A stretch of 64,000 nucleotides of DNA from Fremontodendron californicum (Eukaryota > Streptophyta > Magnoliopsida > Malvales > Malvaceae). How positions within the stretch are numbered: position 1 is the first letter of the stretch; every line of letters begins with the position of its first letter. The stretch lies in NCBI GenBank assembly GCA_030761205.1, contig JAULJL010000011.1:9972501-10036500 (forward strand), in the 5' to 3' direction. The notes beneath the pieces are model-generated. The model was given only the letters and a program-made list of their open reading frames with translations. It searched no databases and was not told the DNA's origin. Below, in pieces: positions 1-12,670 of this stretch. The translations under genes were made by a program, and so were the position numbers.

Positions 1-839
1 TTAGAATCGATCCAAAGAGACTATTCTAATCTAAGATTGTCTGCTAAGATTGGTTGGCCCAACATAAGGCCTTAAGGTTGATGGACCATTATTATTACTC
101 GATAATATAATGATCCTATTGATCCATCATAGAATTAAATTGTTTAAGTCCAAGTGGATTAATGAAAATCTTGTGCAACAAGCTATAGTGGCTGGCCAAG
201 CTTAGGGAGAAGGGGTTAGGGTTTGTGCCTGCATATATATCAGATATAGGGGCTGTAGCCATCTAAGAGACATTCATTCTACTTGAGGTGTTCAGACTTT
301 TGCTTGAGAAAAAGTTGGTTTCAAGAAGAGAAACCTAACCTAGCAAAATAAGAAATCATCACCTCCTTGCAAGTTTTTGGTGTTGCCGCAATTCCTCTTC
401 CTTTGTTGTTTTTCTCCCCGCTTCTCTTCCTTGTTGAGTGAGATTGGTTTAGTGAATTAAACACAAGAAATAGATCTTTTGATTGTGATCTTAGGATCAA
501 CTTGCTAGCACAAGTGAATCACCTTACCGTAGAGAAGGATCCATTAGTTGTTCGTGTGGACTAGCTCTACAGGAAGGACAATTGTGCTTCTTGTGATCTT
601 GTTCAAATTGGATCTTGGACTCGAGAGCAATTTGCGATTTGGATCTGCAACTTAAGGTTACAATATCTTAAGTAGGTAACTTCTAAATCATATGGGTGAT
701 TTAATTTGTTTTGAATGCTATAAACCTATGCTAAACATAAGCCTAAGATCCTGTTGTACTTTGGGTGCTTTTTTGTTTACTTCCGCTGCACTTTGATAAT
801 TTTGTTTAAGCATGAGCCCGAGAGTAGCATAAACCTACA
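1..839 (+). mobile_element. 3' part of a Copia-type LTR (element 1, truncated by window edge)
   Basis: The stretch ends in ...TACA at 839 and is followed after one base by TGGTATCAGAGCC, the complement of initiator tRNA-Met used as primer site by plant retrotransposons. That places the 3' edge of an LTR at 839. Its last 40 bases resemble the end of the LTR at 1390-3204 (both have a GCATGAG block just before the end), so the two belong to related families. The left edge lies outside the window. No coding sequence is visible. Confidence 0.6.
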
Positions 840-840
840 G

Positions 841-853
841 TGGTATCAGAGCC
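841..853 (+). promoter_or_regulatory. Primer binding site (initiator tRNA-Met type) of element 1
   Basis: TGGTATCAGAGCC lies one base after the LTR end. This is the canonical plant LTR-retrotransposon minus-strand primer site. Confidence 0.7.
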
Positions 854-1389
854 AAGGTTTTGTTGTTTACATGAGGCTTGTGCATGTCAATTCTTTGTGA
901 TAAACAAGTTATTGTTTTGTGTATTGATTTTGGCATGTTTTCGGTTCCTAAGGATTTAAAAGAAAAATAGTTTTCTTTATTTTTTTAAATCTGGATAGCA
1001 GCTATATAGTGACTTTAATCATGTTTAAAATTATTTAAACGGTAGATTAAAATTGTTTTGATCAACAAGGATTAAAGCCATGACATGTCTTAGTAAACCC
1101 GACAAGTTTTGATGTCAAAAACATAGTTTTGAGTCAAGTTTTGTAAGCTGATTTGGGGATGTTATAAAATTGATTTTTTAGATGTTTCAGATCTGTAAAT
1201 TTTATATTACATGCTGCCATTGAAGTTACAAAATTGATTTGAGCTTAAAACGTTTAAGCAAAGTTGTTTTGGGGCATGAAACATTGTTACTACAATGCTG
1301 AAATTTTTTGGACTGTTTTGTAGGTGTTTGCATGCCATAAAATTCCAGTATAAGTGTGGAAACGTTCTACATGTTTGCTAGGAATTTTG
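854..1389 (+). mobile_element. 5' leader of element 1, interrupted by element 2
   Basis: Non-coding sequence after the primer site, similar in style to the leader after 3219. It stops abruptly where the TGTTGG end of the next LTR begins, which suggests that element 2 inserted into element 1. The rest of element 1 was not found. Confidence 0.45.
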
Positions 1390-3204
1390 TGTTGGTATAT
1401 GCCCTAGAGCCAATCGATTTGGTCAAGCATAAACAACAAATAATGCAAATCCATCACTATGTTTTAGTGATACAAGGTTTTCCTTCATGTTAGTACGAGG
1501 ATAAGGAGTTATTAATTACTAATCGGATGAAGCCCATAGAACATAATGGCCGTCCAAAGGAATTATATATAATTGTGAGATCCTTATGCATCAAATTCCT
1601 AAAACGGTTCCTGGTCATCGTATTGCCAAGACGGGGCATTGGCAATGCTCAAAGACTGGTACATGTTAAGCCTACTTACTTAGTAAGCAACTGATCTCAC
1701 GTGTTGAAGTATATGAGATACTTTAGGATAACATGTAGTTGCTTGTCTGTTGAATAAGTTCACTGAACATGGCCCGCTGTGAGAACTCCATTTGGTATTG
1801 TCACTCAAGCGTCTATGGAAACGTTCTCACGTGTCAGTCGTGTAAGTAGTCCTCTGACTTGTGATACCAGGTCATCTTGTATGGGAAATGTTGTACTTTG
1901 ATTACATCACGAACTGGTCCCAAACAAGAGTGATGCTTATGGTAGGGTGGTTTTGGGTATAACATGAACCATACGAAGATGGATGAGTGATCCAGAGAGG
2001 ATTCACCACTCCAAGTGACATCGGAGACATATCTCATCTGTTCTTGGCTTAAGTTAACTTGATGGAATCTCTGGCCAGAGTATGATGAATTTAGAAGAAA
2101 TAGTTTCTCTAAGTTCACAAAGTTCACAAAGTTAACTAATAGCTACAAGAACTAATATGGATTGAACATGAGTAGACACTGCACCATGCTCATGATCTTT
2201 CCGAGATATTTGGTGAAATGACCGAATTACACTAATAGACTGAACACGAAAGGTTATGTCGAGACTAACTTGACTCTCTAGTATTTGGGTGGTCATGATG
2301 GCTTGCTAGAGTCCGCTCATGATCTATGAGTATAAATTAATTAGATTAATTTATATTCATTGCCAACATATTGGAAGCCTAATGTGTCACACATAGAAAG
2401 GTGAATTAAGAGATTAAAATGGAAAGAGCCTAATTGATTAATTTGATAATTTAATCAATAAGGACTTAATTAAATAGTTTAATTAAGCGGAATAACTTAA
2501 GGGCAAATGCATAAGAGTTTTTGTCCATAGTCCAAACCTTGGAGTGATTGCCGCCCCCTATATATTTAGAAACATGATATAGCCAATCTTCCTAAGGGGT
2601 GATAGTCGCATATTGTATGCTTGGCTTTTGGTGTCTTCTTAATTTCTTGACTTCCTCCTTGCCTCTTCATGGATTGCTGGAGAGAAAAACGTTTTCTTTC
2701 AAGAGAGCAAAGGCATAGAGTGAAGAAGAAAGAAGATCAAGATAATCCTTGTGGTTGGTGCACCAAACCCGGAGAAGCAAGAAAAACATTTTCTTCTTCT
2801 TGATGCTTATGAAGCATTTGGCCATGGATGTTTAGATGGGGAGAGGTTTCTTGAAACCTAAACTACTAGCATCGTTTTCGGCGAGACTCCATTCCTACCT
2901 TATGAAGGTTTTCTTGATCATCTTGTGTGGATTACCGTTAGAGGCCAGACACTTGTGTGGCTTGAAGTCTCAGATTGACAGCTTGGTGTTCAAGATTGAG
3001 TGAGCTATTTTTAAACTCAAGATTACTAGATATTTGAGTTAAGGTATGATTTCTAATCATATATATGCTTTATAATTGCAAGATCACATTAAAATTTTAC
3101 AAGTATGATCCTGTAAGATTCGACTATCTCTTTGTTTATTTTTCGCTGCGTTCATGTTCATCTTTAATTCGATTGATGTTTGAGCATGAGGTCGAATCCC
3201 AACA
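1390..3204 (+). mobile_element. Long Copia-type LTR (1815 bp), element 2
   Basis: It starts TGTTGGTATATGCC and ends CCCAACA, giving 6-bp perfect inverted ends TGTTGG/CCAACA. A primer site follows directly. A diverged copy of the same family, in opposite orientation, lies at about 12950-14755. The LTR is non-coding and its short ORFs are chance. No matching 3' LTR was found downstream, so the element is incomplete or its second LTR is too decayed to see. Confidence 0.75.
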
Positions 3205-3205
3205 G

Positions 3206-3219
3206 TGTTATCAGAGCCT
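3206..3219 (+). promoter_or_regulatory. Primer binding site of element 2
   Basis: TGTTATCAGAGCCT lies right after the LTR end. It has one mismatch to the usual TGGTATCAGAGCC, fitting an old element. Confidence 0.65.
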
Positions 3220-5400
3220 AGCTTGTAAGTTTTCTTGTGATTTACATGTTAAATTCTTGGTAATAATCAATTGGATTGAATTGTGTGTTGATCTAGCAAA
3301 GTTCGTTCAAGAAAAACGTTTTCTTGTTTTGTTTCAATTCTGACAGCTTCTGTTTGCAATCTGATCTTGGTGTTTTAAATGGTTTAAAGCATGTTTAAAA
3401 TTGATTTGATCAATGTTTAACCTTTCCATATGATTGCATGACTCAAAGAAGTTAAAAGAAACAAGTTTGGATTTGTTTTGGATTGGTTTTGGTGCTTGAA
3501 TTTTCGAAATATACCGTGCAGGATTTTTTCTGCAGACCTGCTATAAGTTACAGTTTTGACATGGTTAGAGGTGTCCAAAAATTTTGAAAATTTGAGGAGA
3601 AATCCGAAATATGTCTATCTTGATGCTGTAATTTTTGGTGAATGTTTTGATTTTTTTATTGCCTAAACTGCCTCTCAAAGTTGTGCAAACAGTTTGCATG
3701 GTTGCTGGAATTTTCTGGGCAACTTTGAGTTCTTGAATTTGATTCTTGAATTGTAGGTATAACTGGCTAAAAATCAAAGAATGAATTGTGTGTGAATTGT
3801 TCACTACTTAGCCACCAAAAGAGGCTGTTGCTATGAGGCAAACGTTGCCCCAACAAGGGCTGCAGGTTACGGTGGCGTGACTTACTAAAAGTAGGAGGCG
3901 GCTACAAACAAAAGTTGTGTGTTAGGGCATCATCTTCTATTTTTGGAAATTCTTATTCTTTGGAATTTTGGACTTGTGGAAATTGTTTCCTAGTCAAGAT
4001 TGATTCCTAAGAGTTAGGAATGCACCTAAGCATTCCTTGTGGAAATTGTTTCTTAGTTGAACAAGGACTCCTAAAAGTTAGGAGAAGATAGGAAACTTTC
4101 CTTGTAGAGAATGTTTCCTAATCAAACTTGAACTTCCTAAGGTGTTAGGAAATCTAATTAAATTGTTTAATTAGATGGAAGATTTTAATTCAAAGAATCC
4201 TAATTGGATTAGGACTCAAGCAAATTGAATTAAAATTAAAATTGCTATATAATTTGAGCCAAGTATATTTAAATGAGTTTAAATATTACTTTCCTTAAAT
4301 GAAACACAAGATTACTAAGTGACATTAAATATGTATGCATTGATTTTATGCTTTATGATGTGATTATGAAAGCATGAGGATGGTTATAGACTTAGACCTT
4401 AGACTTAGGTCATGGATGGTTAAATGTTCTTTTTGGTATTTTTTATAAATAGGGTCAACAAACCTTGCCTTCTCTTTTTCATTTCCGAAGTTGTAAATTC
4501 TTTTCTCACCTAACTCCCCTCGAATGTAACTCGAGGTTTCTACCAAAGATATGTAAATGTTATATAGGCTTGTAGATTTAGATTTAGGCTAAGATTAGAA
4601 TTTATGTAATTCTAAAATGTAAGGAGATAAGGCGCCAAGAAGAAGGACCAATGAGATCACCATCAATACTTATGAAGACTATGTATGGTATCCCTAGGAA
4701 TTTGACCAACTAGTTTCCTAATAGCTCAAGGAAACTAGAGTAGTAAAGTCCATAATCATCCTAGTAGATTGCATGAGATAGATTTATTTTTGAATTTATA
4801 TATGTGATATATATTTGAATAAATTCTATGCATGTCAATCAACAAAGAAAAGCAATGATACCTAATTAATGAAATAAAGAAATCCCTCATTCAATTATAT
4901 TGAATCCATGTTACGGATGATAAGTTGCCTTCCACCATCTTAACAAGATAACCAGAGTTCTTCCAGTAGGAGGCTTGTTGAGTCACTCAAGGTCAAACTA
5001 CTGTACGAACATGTTTGAGTTATAGAAAGTTGGTCTTACTCAACTAAGTATCATGTTATCCGGATGCGAAAAAACTTGATCGCATGACGTTTAGAGGCAA
5101 AGTTAGACGAAACGCATATGATGCATTTAGGCAAAGAGTTGTCACCTAACTGATTAAGGAGTTGCATAGAGATGCAATTGGAAAGCAAAGTTACCTACTC
5201 AATTAGTTTCAACATGGCTTGTTGAGTCACTCAAGGTCATGGTGGGATGAAAGGGGTCTTTGCTCACTAAGAAGTTTAAAAGTTAAATTTCTCGAATAGT
5301 AGAGGAGGGCTACTATGTTGATAAAATAATGAGAACAATCATTTTAACTTTAAAAGATGGTTTTAATGATTGAAATTTGCATAGTGACTATTATATGCAT
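3220..5400 (+). mobile_element. Non-coding leader and decayed internal region of element 2
   Basis: No gene is recognisable. The phrase TTGAGTCACTCAAGGTCA occurs twice (about 4978 and 5221), a short internal duplication. The region links the primer site to the gag remnant that follows in the same orientation, so I treat it as element interior. Confidence 0.4.
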
Positions 5401-5950
5401 TGGTTTATATGGGATATAAATTGTCATGGCAGGTTAACTAGTCACTTGATTGCATACTTGATGCAAAGTCGATTTCACTAATCAATGAAATGAATGTCTA
5501 TGTCCTTAATGATAAATGAGGTATTTAGCAATGAGAAGTTCAAACATCTCGAGGAATTGTTCCAATGAAAGATGATTAGAAGGTAATCTATGAGGCATCA
5601 TGTGCGAATAGATGCATCAACAAGTTTGAGAAACTTGGTTGATTTATGGATCATAATCTAAGTATAGACTTAGTTCTTTATTCATTGTCTAAGAGCAATT
5701 AGCAAGTCGTGTTGTAGGACAACATGAACCGATTGGTGTTGCTAAATGTGCTCACTAGACTAGAAGATCATCCACTTTGTTACTTCCACCAGGGGAAGGT
5801 AACCGAAGAAACGTTCTTCAAAGTTATGATGACGAGATGAAGAAAGAAATTGATATCGATCAAAAAGACATACCATCATTGAGGCAATGCAAGGCATTGG
5901 AGGCTTAAATGCAAGAAGTATGTTTGATACTTGAAGGGAAGTGAAACTTG
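5400..5950 (+). pseudogene. Decayed Copia gag remnant
   Basis: One frame shows two landmarks of Copia gag proteins although it is full of stops. At about 5685-5770 there is an N-M-N-R-L followed by L-L-N-V-L-T, the usual end of the gag core. At 5883-5922 there is a H-W-x3-C-K-K-Y block, matching the end of the gag zinc knuckle and the lysine/tyrosine tail after it. Both are in the same frame (codons at 5724 and 5883), which supports common origin. Known of the family: this protein packages the retrotransposon RNA. Here it is certainly non-functional. Confidence 0.5.
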
Positions 5951-6690
5951 AGAAGTTTTACTTCATGGTTATTATGAGTTTATTTTCACTACCTTTAGGT
6001 ACATGATACCTATAAGATTGGTTCAAAGATATGTATGACATATAGATGAAACCAATGACAAGGGCAAGTGAAAAATAATAAAACCAAGGAGGTGGAAACC
6101 TAGTTGATTCTTGATCAAGCTTGCCAACCTATTCATTATGAATGTTTTCGAAACAATATCATTTAAATTTCGGTTTTGCTACCATTAGATGCTTGGCCAT
6201 TCATCCTTGAATGAACCGAAAGGTCATATCGATTTTTTCCATATTATGATCTTATTACACTTATAATAAGATAGAAACTTGCATAAAAGATAATCAAAGG
6301 TTGTTCAAGCCAAAAGTATAAGATGAAAGTATATAGATACTAGTAGTTTCTTTGATTATGAATCAAAGGAAATCTTATACAAAACTTGACAACTAGATGA
6401 GCATTGACTCAAGGAATTCCATAATGAGATTATGAAACTAATTTAGTTAAGAGCATTCTTATTAAGATATGATCTAAATGAAGAATGGCTTGAAACTAAA
6501 TTGATTGATTATCTAATAGAATTCATATAAGATGAATTGGATGGGCATTATTAAATGATGACATAGTTTTCGCAACCTAAAAAATAACAAGTCTCATCTC
6601 GAGACTTATTACTCGTTAAGCGTGAAATTGGAAAATAGAGGAAAAGTTGACTTAATTCCTCTTAAAATAAAATGAGGATTTAAAAACAAT
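5951..6690 (+). mobile_element. Probable decayed pol region of element 2
   Basis: This continues from the gag remnant with many stops. I could not match any pol motif with confidence. It is assigned to the element only by position. Confidence 0.25.
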
Positions 6691-6694
6691 CTCG

Positions 6695-6930
6695 AAAAAA
6701 GACATGGAGTCGCCACCAATCTTTTTTGGCTATGTGTGATCGGCCACCTATTAAAACCAGTTTTGTAAAACATTTTAAAAATTAATTAAAACATTTTAAA
6801 AACCAATTTCAAGTCTGCGTTTTAAACCAGAGAAATCAAATATGCGGGTTCGGGACTCGGTTACATGCGGGGAAGGATTAGCACCCCCAAAATGCCCGTA
6901 TAAAACGGTACCTTATTAATCGTGTGTTAT
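6695..6930 (+). repeat. Dispersed repeat block with a 'gagtcgccacc' core
   Basis: It contains GGAGTCGCCACCAA, then about 150 bases later GGGTTCGGGACTCGG, GGGGAAGGATTAGCACCCCC and GGTACCTTA. This string of short conserved blocks with variable spacing is one I recognise from intergenic repeats of many eudicot genomes. I cannot name the family, and it has no coding capacity. Confidence 0.4.
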
Positions 6931-7254
6931 CTCAAGTCTCGATAAAAAGTCGGTTTTAGATTTGGGCATTTCAAATTAATTCCCAATTTAAAAAAAAAAA
7001 AATAATTCCAAATTCAAAATTTTCCTATATTCCCCAACAAACATGGCAAAAATATAAATTTTTTTATTAATTTGAAAATTTTCGAATCATTCTCGTTTTA
7101 AAGAAGATATTCTATTATTAATGATAATTGATGATATCCTCCCCAGCAAACCTGGCAGATAACTCATGAATTATTTTAACTCGGCAATATCTTTATTTTA
7201 TTGAAAACCATTGTCTTATTTTAAAATATTTTAAATATATATATATATATGAAT

Positions 7255-7480
7255 ATAAATATAAATATTAATATTAATATGACCTAAGTGACATAATATA
7301 TTCTATATGAAATAATATGTCCTAAGTAACATGAAATATTCTAAATGAAATAATATGATTTAAATGACCTAATATGATTTAAATGACATGGCAAATTTAA
7401 ATGACATGGCATATTTTAAATGACATGGAATATTCTAGATGACATGGAATATAATCTAAGTGACATGAAATGATATGAAA
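7255..7480. repeat. Degenerate tandem repeat, unit about 20 bp (ATGACATGGNATATTNTAA)
   Basis: About ten imperfect copies of a short AT-rich unit with TGACATG or its variants follow each other. The flanks (6940-7250 and 7480-8220) are AT-rich with no gene or element I can identify. Confidence 0.55.
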
Positions 7481-8225
7481 CATAAAATAATATTATCATG
7501 AAATATGCGTGAAAATAAAAATTATAATGCATGAACATAATAGATGCTAAATGATGTGACAAAAATAAATGACTAAATAAAAAGCATAGGATAGCATAAA
7601 ATATTCAAAACCATATAACAAACAATATAACACCATAAAATATAAATCAAAATAATAACAATACCATAGGAATATTCATTTTTCAAACAATTATTGAACT
7701 TTTATTACTACTAATGTATAAATTATTGAGTTTTGAATATCATGCTGATTGGTTCTTATCTCTCTACATATAACTTTGTAAATGGTTGAATGGCGTTTTC
7801 TTGGATTTATGTAGAATATCTTTGTATTATGATCCAAACTTTTTGATTGATTCCAAACATGAGTTTATGCATCATTTTTTTAATTCATTTGTTTTTATTT
7901 TTTTTTTATAGTGGACGATGTAGGATTTTAGTTGATTTCAAATGAATTGCCAAGACTTCCTTGATTGTGGATGAAACAAACAAAACAACAGATGTGGCAT
8001 TTTGATCTTGGCTTGTAGATATAATCTCTGCGGGAATACATGGAGAAGTATATCTTGTTTTTTTCTTTTACCTATGAAATACTGCAATATAACTTGTGGT
8101 TCAGGTTCTTGAGGAATTTGTCTAATTTATCTAACAATAGTAACATGATGTGGTTTAAGACAAAGTGTTGTTTACTGTTATGGGTTCAAGTGATGGAAAC
8201 TTATTAAGCTTTATATGTCTTATAG

Positions 8226-8841
8226 ATGACAGCACACCGAGCATTCCAGTTTTGTAAGCAGTATAAACGAACAACAGAGTTCCGAAGGTTGTGTGAGATT
8301 ATAAGAAATCATTTATCGAATCTTAACAAATATAAAGATCAGAGGGACAGACCTGACCTCTCTGCTCCAGAGAGCTTGAAGTTGTATCTTGATACAAGAT
8401 TTGAGCAACTAAAGATAGCTACTGAACTCAAACTCTGGCAGGTCTCTGAATTTCTTTATCTCCACTTTGGCTTATCATAGTGGATATGCATATCTGTTGG
8501 TGTCTTTTAATGGATAGATCTTACATGCTTCTAGTTATTGTTTGTCATGTTTATTACAGGAAGCTTTTCGATCTGTTGAAGACATTCATGGATTGATGTG
8601 CATGGTTAAGAAAACCCCTAAATCTTTATTGATGGTTATTTAATTTGCCAAGCTGATTGAAATTTTTTGGATTTCAGCTAGCCATCTCTATCATGCTTAT
8701 GCATGGTTTAAGCTTTTTACACTTTCAAAAAAACTTTAATAAGAACTTAAGCCAGAAGGATTTGCAATTGATAGCATCATCAGTTGTTTTGACTGCACTA
8801 TCAGTGCCCCTTTATGATCAAACACGTGGAGCAGTTGCAAG
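8226..8841 (+). pseudogene. Fragment of eIF3a (translation initiation factor 3 subunit A)
   Basis: Two exon pieces are clear. Exon piece 1 (8226-8441) follows an AG acceptor and encodes the eIF3a stretch with EFRRLCEIIRNHL and RDQRDRPDLSAPESL. A GT donor follows. Exon piece 2 (8560-8841) encodes the continuation around EDIHGLMCMVKKTPK, FWISASHLYHAYAW and NFNKNLSQKDLQLIASS, and ends at a GGTAAGT donor. Known of the family: eIF3a is the scaffold of the eIF3 complex on the 40S ribosome in the cytoplasm. The piece is dead: an in-frame TAA at 8641-8643 and a one-base insertion near 8724. The retained 118-bp intron shows a DNA-level copy, not a retrocopy. No other eIF3a exon is visible around it, so it is a captured or duplicated fragment. 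Confidence 0.88.
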
Positions 8842-9460
8842 GTAAGTGTTCTACATTTGTTAGTTTGTCCTAGTAGTAGCATATGCTGCTGCACATAGTG
8901 TTTTAGTTACTTGCTAAGCCAAAGCTTATGAGTAGCACTAGAGATTGGGAAGTGCCACTTCTAAATGTATTGCTTGCATCACATCACCCCTTGTTTATGG
9001 TCTTCTCAGAAGGCCATTCGCCCCCTTTGCCTATTTTCCCTGCCCTCTGGCTCTTCTTAAACTCAGTTCCCAAGTAAGTGATAGAACATCATTTTATACG
9101 GTAAAAAGTTCTATTGCATATATATTATATATATATATATATATATTTTTTCATATTATTAAAAATATTTATACATTTTACAAATATAATGACACTCATA
9201 TTGCATATTATATATATTATCTTTAATATCATTAATTTTCTTTTATAATTGTTTTTTTATATCATCAAATTTTAATAGGTTAAGTTTTCTTTTAAGAAAA
9301 TATTTATACAAAAAAATAATTACAAATGTAAATATTTTCACATGATGCAATTTAAAATATTTTCATTTCAAATTTTCTTAAATTTTAAAAAATTTCACCC
9401 AAACGCACTTGTATGGAACGAAGCCTCAGAATGGTACATTATAAATATTTGTTGGCTTTA
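8842..9460. other. AT-rich spacer; nothing identified
   Basis: The first 100 bases may be the following eIF3a intron. The rest includes a (TA)n run near 9125 and no recognisable element. A 93-codon frame at 8945 has no family features. Confidence 0.4.
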
Positions 9461-9462
9461 GG

Positions 9463-9640
9463 TAGACTTGACAATTCGTGTATGCGTGTTTCGTTTTTTT
9501 TTTTTTTTTCTTAAACACAAATACGATACGTGTATTAAACATGTTGTGTTAATCGTGTTTAAATGTTTCATATCGTTTTTATTATACTGTCGTGTTTTCG
9601 TATCGGATACAAAATTATCAAATCATCATGTGATCAAAAT
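9463..9640 (-). mobile_element. Short hAT-like MITE remnant of the 'cacgaacacgaca' family
   Basis: It starts TAGACTTGACAATTCGTGTA, like the ends of the copies at 18706 and 19606, followed by alternating cgtgt/cgtat words. The right end is unclear. Confidence 0.4.
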
Positions 9641-10788
9641 TGTAAATAAATTGAAGTTTATTTTTACCAAGTAAGATTAGTAATGTAATAATTTTAGGAA
9701 CATAAATAGATATAGAAGGAGTTCTTTAGGTGAAATTTATAGAATTTCAATTTCTTTTTGGTCTTTTAGAAACTATTATTAAATGAAACTCAAAAAGAAA
9801 AAAGAAAGGAAAAAAATAAAAATCCATGGATTGATAGAATTAATTAGAAGTTGTAGAACACCGTAAATAAATTAATAGTATGTGATAATTGAAAGTAATA
9901 TTTATACACAAGGTTGAATTAATAGTTGATGAATTGAATGGTGAGTTTTATAATAAGATTTATTTAAAACCCCATTTAAAATAAATCATATATCAATCTT
10001 CTTTGGATACTATATTTTGGTTTCCAATGGGAATTTTCTTTTAACAGTTTTAGTAAAAATTTCAATAACTGAACTTGGTGATTCTTTAAAAGTGAATGAT
10101 TGGGCATTATTACAATTTTCAGCAATAAATAATGGGTTTGTTTTTGATACATTGAAATTTTTTTAATTCTACAAGTGAGTTAAGAGATTATTACATATCT
10201 TATTTTTTAATTCATTTTTATTTATTTTTTATTACACTCTAAGAATATGTGTCACACTGTTAACCCTGCTTATAAAATCTAAAAACTCTACTGACATAAT
10301 TTCTCATAAACAATACTCATTTCCTAAAGTATTAACAAGAAAATTAATGTTGGCTTACAAGACACCTCTTTCCATTACCTTTTGGTTAACAACTCCTTAG
10401 TAATTATAATCTTAATTAAATTGTTATTTTCCTTGTAGGCGATGCATCATGTGTGTTTCCATTTTCCAGCTTCTCCATAAATTAAATTGTTCTTCAGGAC
10501 ATACTTAACCATTTTCATTTGATCTTTCTCCGTTTACAGGAAAAAGTTTCAAGTGTTTTGACTTTTGAGGCTTGATGAATACTTGACAACAAACTAAGGT
10601 AGCATTTTTTTCAGGCGGACACCACCATTTGATTTATGAAGAGTATCCTCCTGTGTTGAAGACAATGGCTGACTGTCTCGCATCCAACTTAATCAACATT
10701 TTTTTTATTTTTTTGGTGACCTTTTTGCATTTAAATTATGGTTTTAGTTAAGATATTTTGAGTTGGTGTGATAGAATGTAATCAGAGT
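9640..10788. other. AT-rich spacer; nothing firmly identified
   Basis: The block at about 10190-10310 (a TTATAAAATCTAAAAACTCTAC phrase) resembles blocks at about 43370-43480 and 45060-45140, suggesting an old dispersed repeat. No gene is seen. Confidence 0.3.
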
Positions 10789-10970
10789 TGTTAGAGTTAG
10801 GTAATGACCAATGTAAAAGTCTGATTTTTGTTTTGGTATCATATGTATACACATGAATGAAGAACTTAGCTTTAAGCTTTCTAGAAAAACTCTCTCTCCC
10901 TCTCTCTGTCTGTTGTTTTAATTGTTGTTTCTCTGTATTTAAGGGTGATTGCAGATCATTCAATCCAATA
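10789..10970 (+). mobile_element. Candidate short LTR (about 180 bp)
   Basis: It begins TGTTAGAGTTAGG, contains a CT-rich tract, and is followed at 10971-10986 by ATCGGTATCAAAGCTC, a diverged initiator-tRNA-Met primer site. Short LTR plus primer site suggests a Copia or TRIM-type remnant. No second LTR was seen. Confidence 0.4.
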
Positions 10971-10986
10971 ATCGGTATCAAAGCTC

Positions 10987-11493
10987 CATTTTTATTGGCT
11001 TATGTTCTTTGAGAGAAACCTGGGAGTGTTCGTGGAGAGAAAACAAGTAACATGCACGAAAAATCCGAAACACTTAAAACACTATCTGCCTTCAAATTAT
11101 TATTTTTTTTTATGGCTTCCAACAACTATTCTCCTACTCTACATTCTTGTTTTTAGGAGAAAATGTCATATAAGGGTGATAAAAATAAAGACTTACCTAC
11201 AAGCACATTATTTATGGGACGTGATAGAAACAGGTAGGGATCCACCACCTTTGAAAGTCAATCATTCAATAGCTTAGATCAACCAATACAATAAGGAGTT
11301 TTAATAAAGTCCAACTTAATTATCCCATTTTAGCTTTCACATTCACGTCCTATTCTTATCCATTAGGTTTTTTAACATTTTGTCACTAATTATAAGTATT
11401 AATGTAATCCTTAATTAAATTAGGATTAGATGAATCAAACCATCTAAGTTCATTATTTATTCTCCAATTAGTTAATCTTTTATTTATAGATCA
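10987..11493. other. Possible interior of the short-LTR element; no gene recognised
   Basis: A 91-codon frame (11002-11277) has no recognisable motif. Nothing else was identified. Confidence 0.25.
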
Positions 11494-12670
11494 CTAGAAA
11501 AAAGACCCGCGCTATGCTGCGGGTAAAACAATTCGCTTTCTATTTTTGTAATAGTAATGACAACAATATATGAACACATCAATTAATAACGTATAAAATT
11601 AATTATTAACATGAAAAATTTTATATAAATTTATAATATTTTGGGAAACAGAAAAAAAAATAACACGAACACGTTATTAAAACACAATTTTTTCTTTAAA
11701 TTGAATCACTCTGACAAATTATGCAAAATATGTCATGAATTGAGAACACATATTTTTTTTAAAAATTAAATCACAATGACAAAATATGTAAAATATGAGA
11801 TGACTGAGACACGACACGACCACAACATAGAAAAATAATTAAAACACAACACGAAAAATAACATGAACACATTACGAATATACGAACGTGTAAAAATTTA
11901 TATAAATTTATAATACTTTATATAAATTATTAACGTGTAAAAATTTATATAAATTTTAATACTTCAAAAACACAAAAATAAAAAATAAACGAATACGAAC
12001 ACAATTTTTTTTTCTAAATTGAATAACTATGACAAATTATGTAACTTATGTCATGAATTGAGACATGACACGAACACAACATATAAAAAATAATTAAAAC
12101 ACAGCACGAAAAATAACATGAACATGACACGAATACATGAACGTATGAAAATATACATAAAACGAATTATTAACGTGTAAACATTTATATAAATTTATAA
12201 TACTTTGAAAAAAAATACAAACACGTTACGAACACAATTTTTTCATTAAATTTAATAACTATAATAAATTATGCAAAATATGTCATAAATTGAGACACGA
12301 CACGAACGTACAAATTTTTCTCTAAATTTAATCACAATGACAAATTATGTAAAATATGAGATGAATTAAGACATGACACGAACACAAAATTGAAAAAATA
12401 ATTAAAACACAATACGAAAAACAACATGAACACGACACGAATATATGAACGTGTAAAAATATACATAAAATGAATTATTAACGTGTAAAAATTTATATAA
12501 ATTGAACAACACATCACGAACACAACATAGAAAAAATTATTAAAACATAACACGAAAAATAACACAAACATAATACGGATACACGAACGTTTAAATATAT
12601 ATATATAATGAATTATTAACGTGTATAAATTTATATAAATTTATAATACTTTAAACACACACAAAAAAAA
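11494..12670 (-). mobile_element. Helitron 3' end with a degenerate tandem array
   Basis: Read on the minus strand, the sequence ends in a hairpin (ACCCGC/GCGGGT, 11505-11510 and 11519-11524), then eight bases, then CTAG followed by T. This is the diagnostic Helitron 3' terminus with A-T insertion. Inward of it is an array with about five starts of the phrase AATTATTAAC (near 11601, 11924, 12164, 12472 and 12611), spaced 140-320 bp. Units contain cacgaacacgacacg-like words and ATTTATATAAATTTATAATA. No helicase gene is present, so it is non-autonomous. The 5' TC end was not located. Confidence 0.55.

Noticed and set aside
12332..12571. Hydrophobic minus-strand frame of 79 codons
   Set aside because: It is the read-through of the cacga/acaaa tandem array. 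Repetition and composition explain it.
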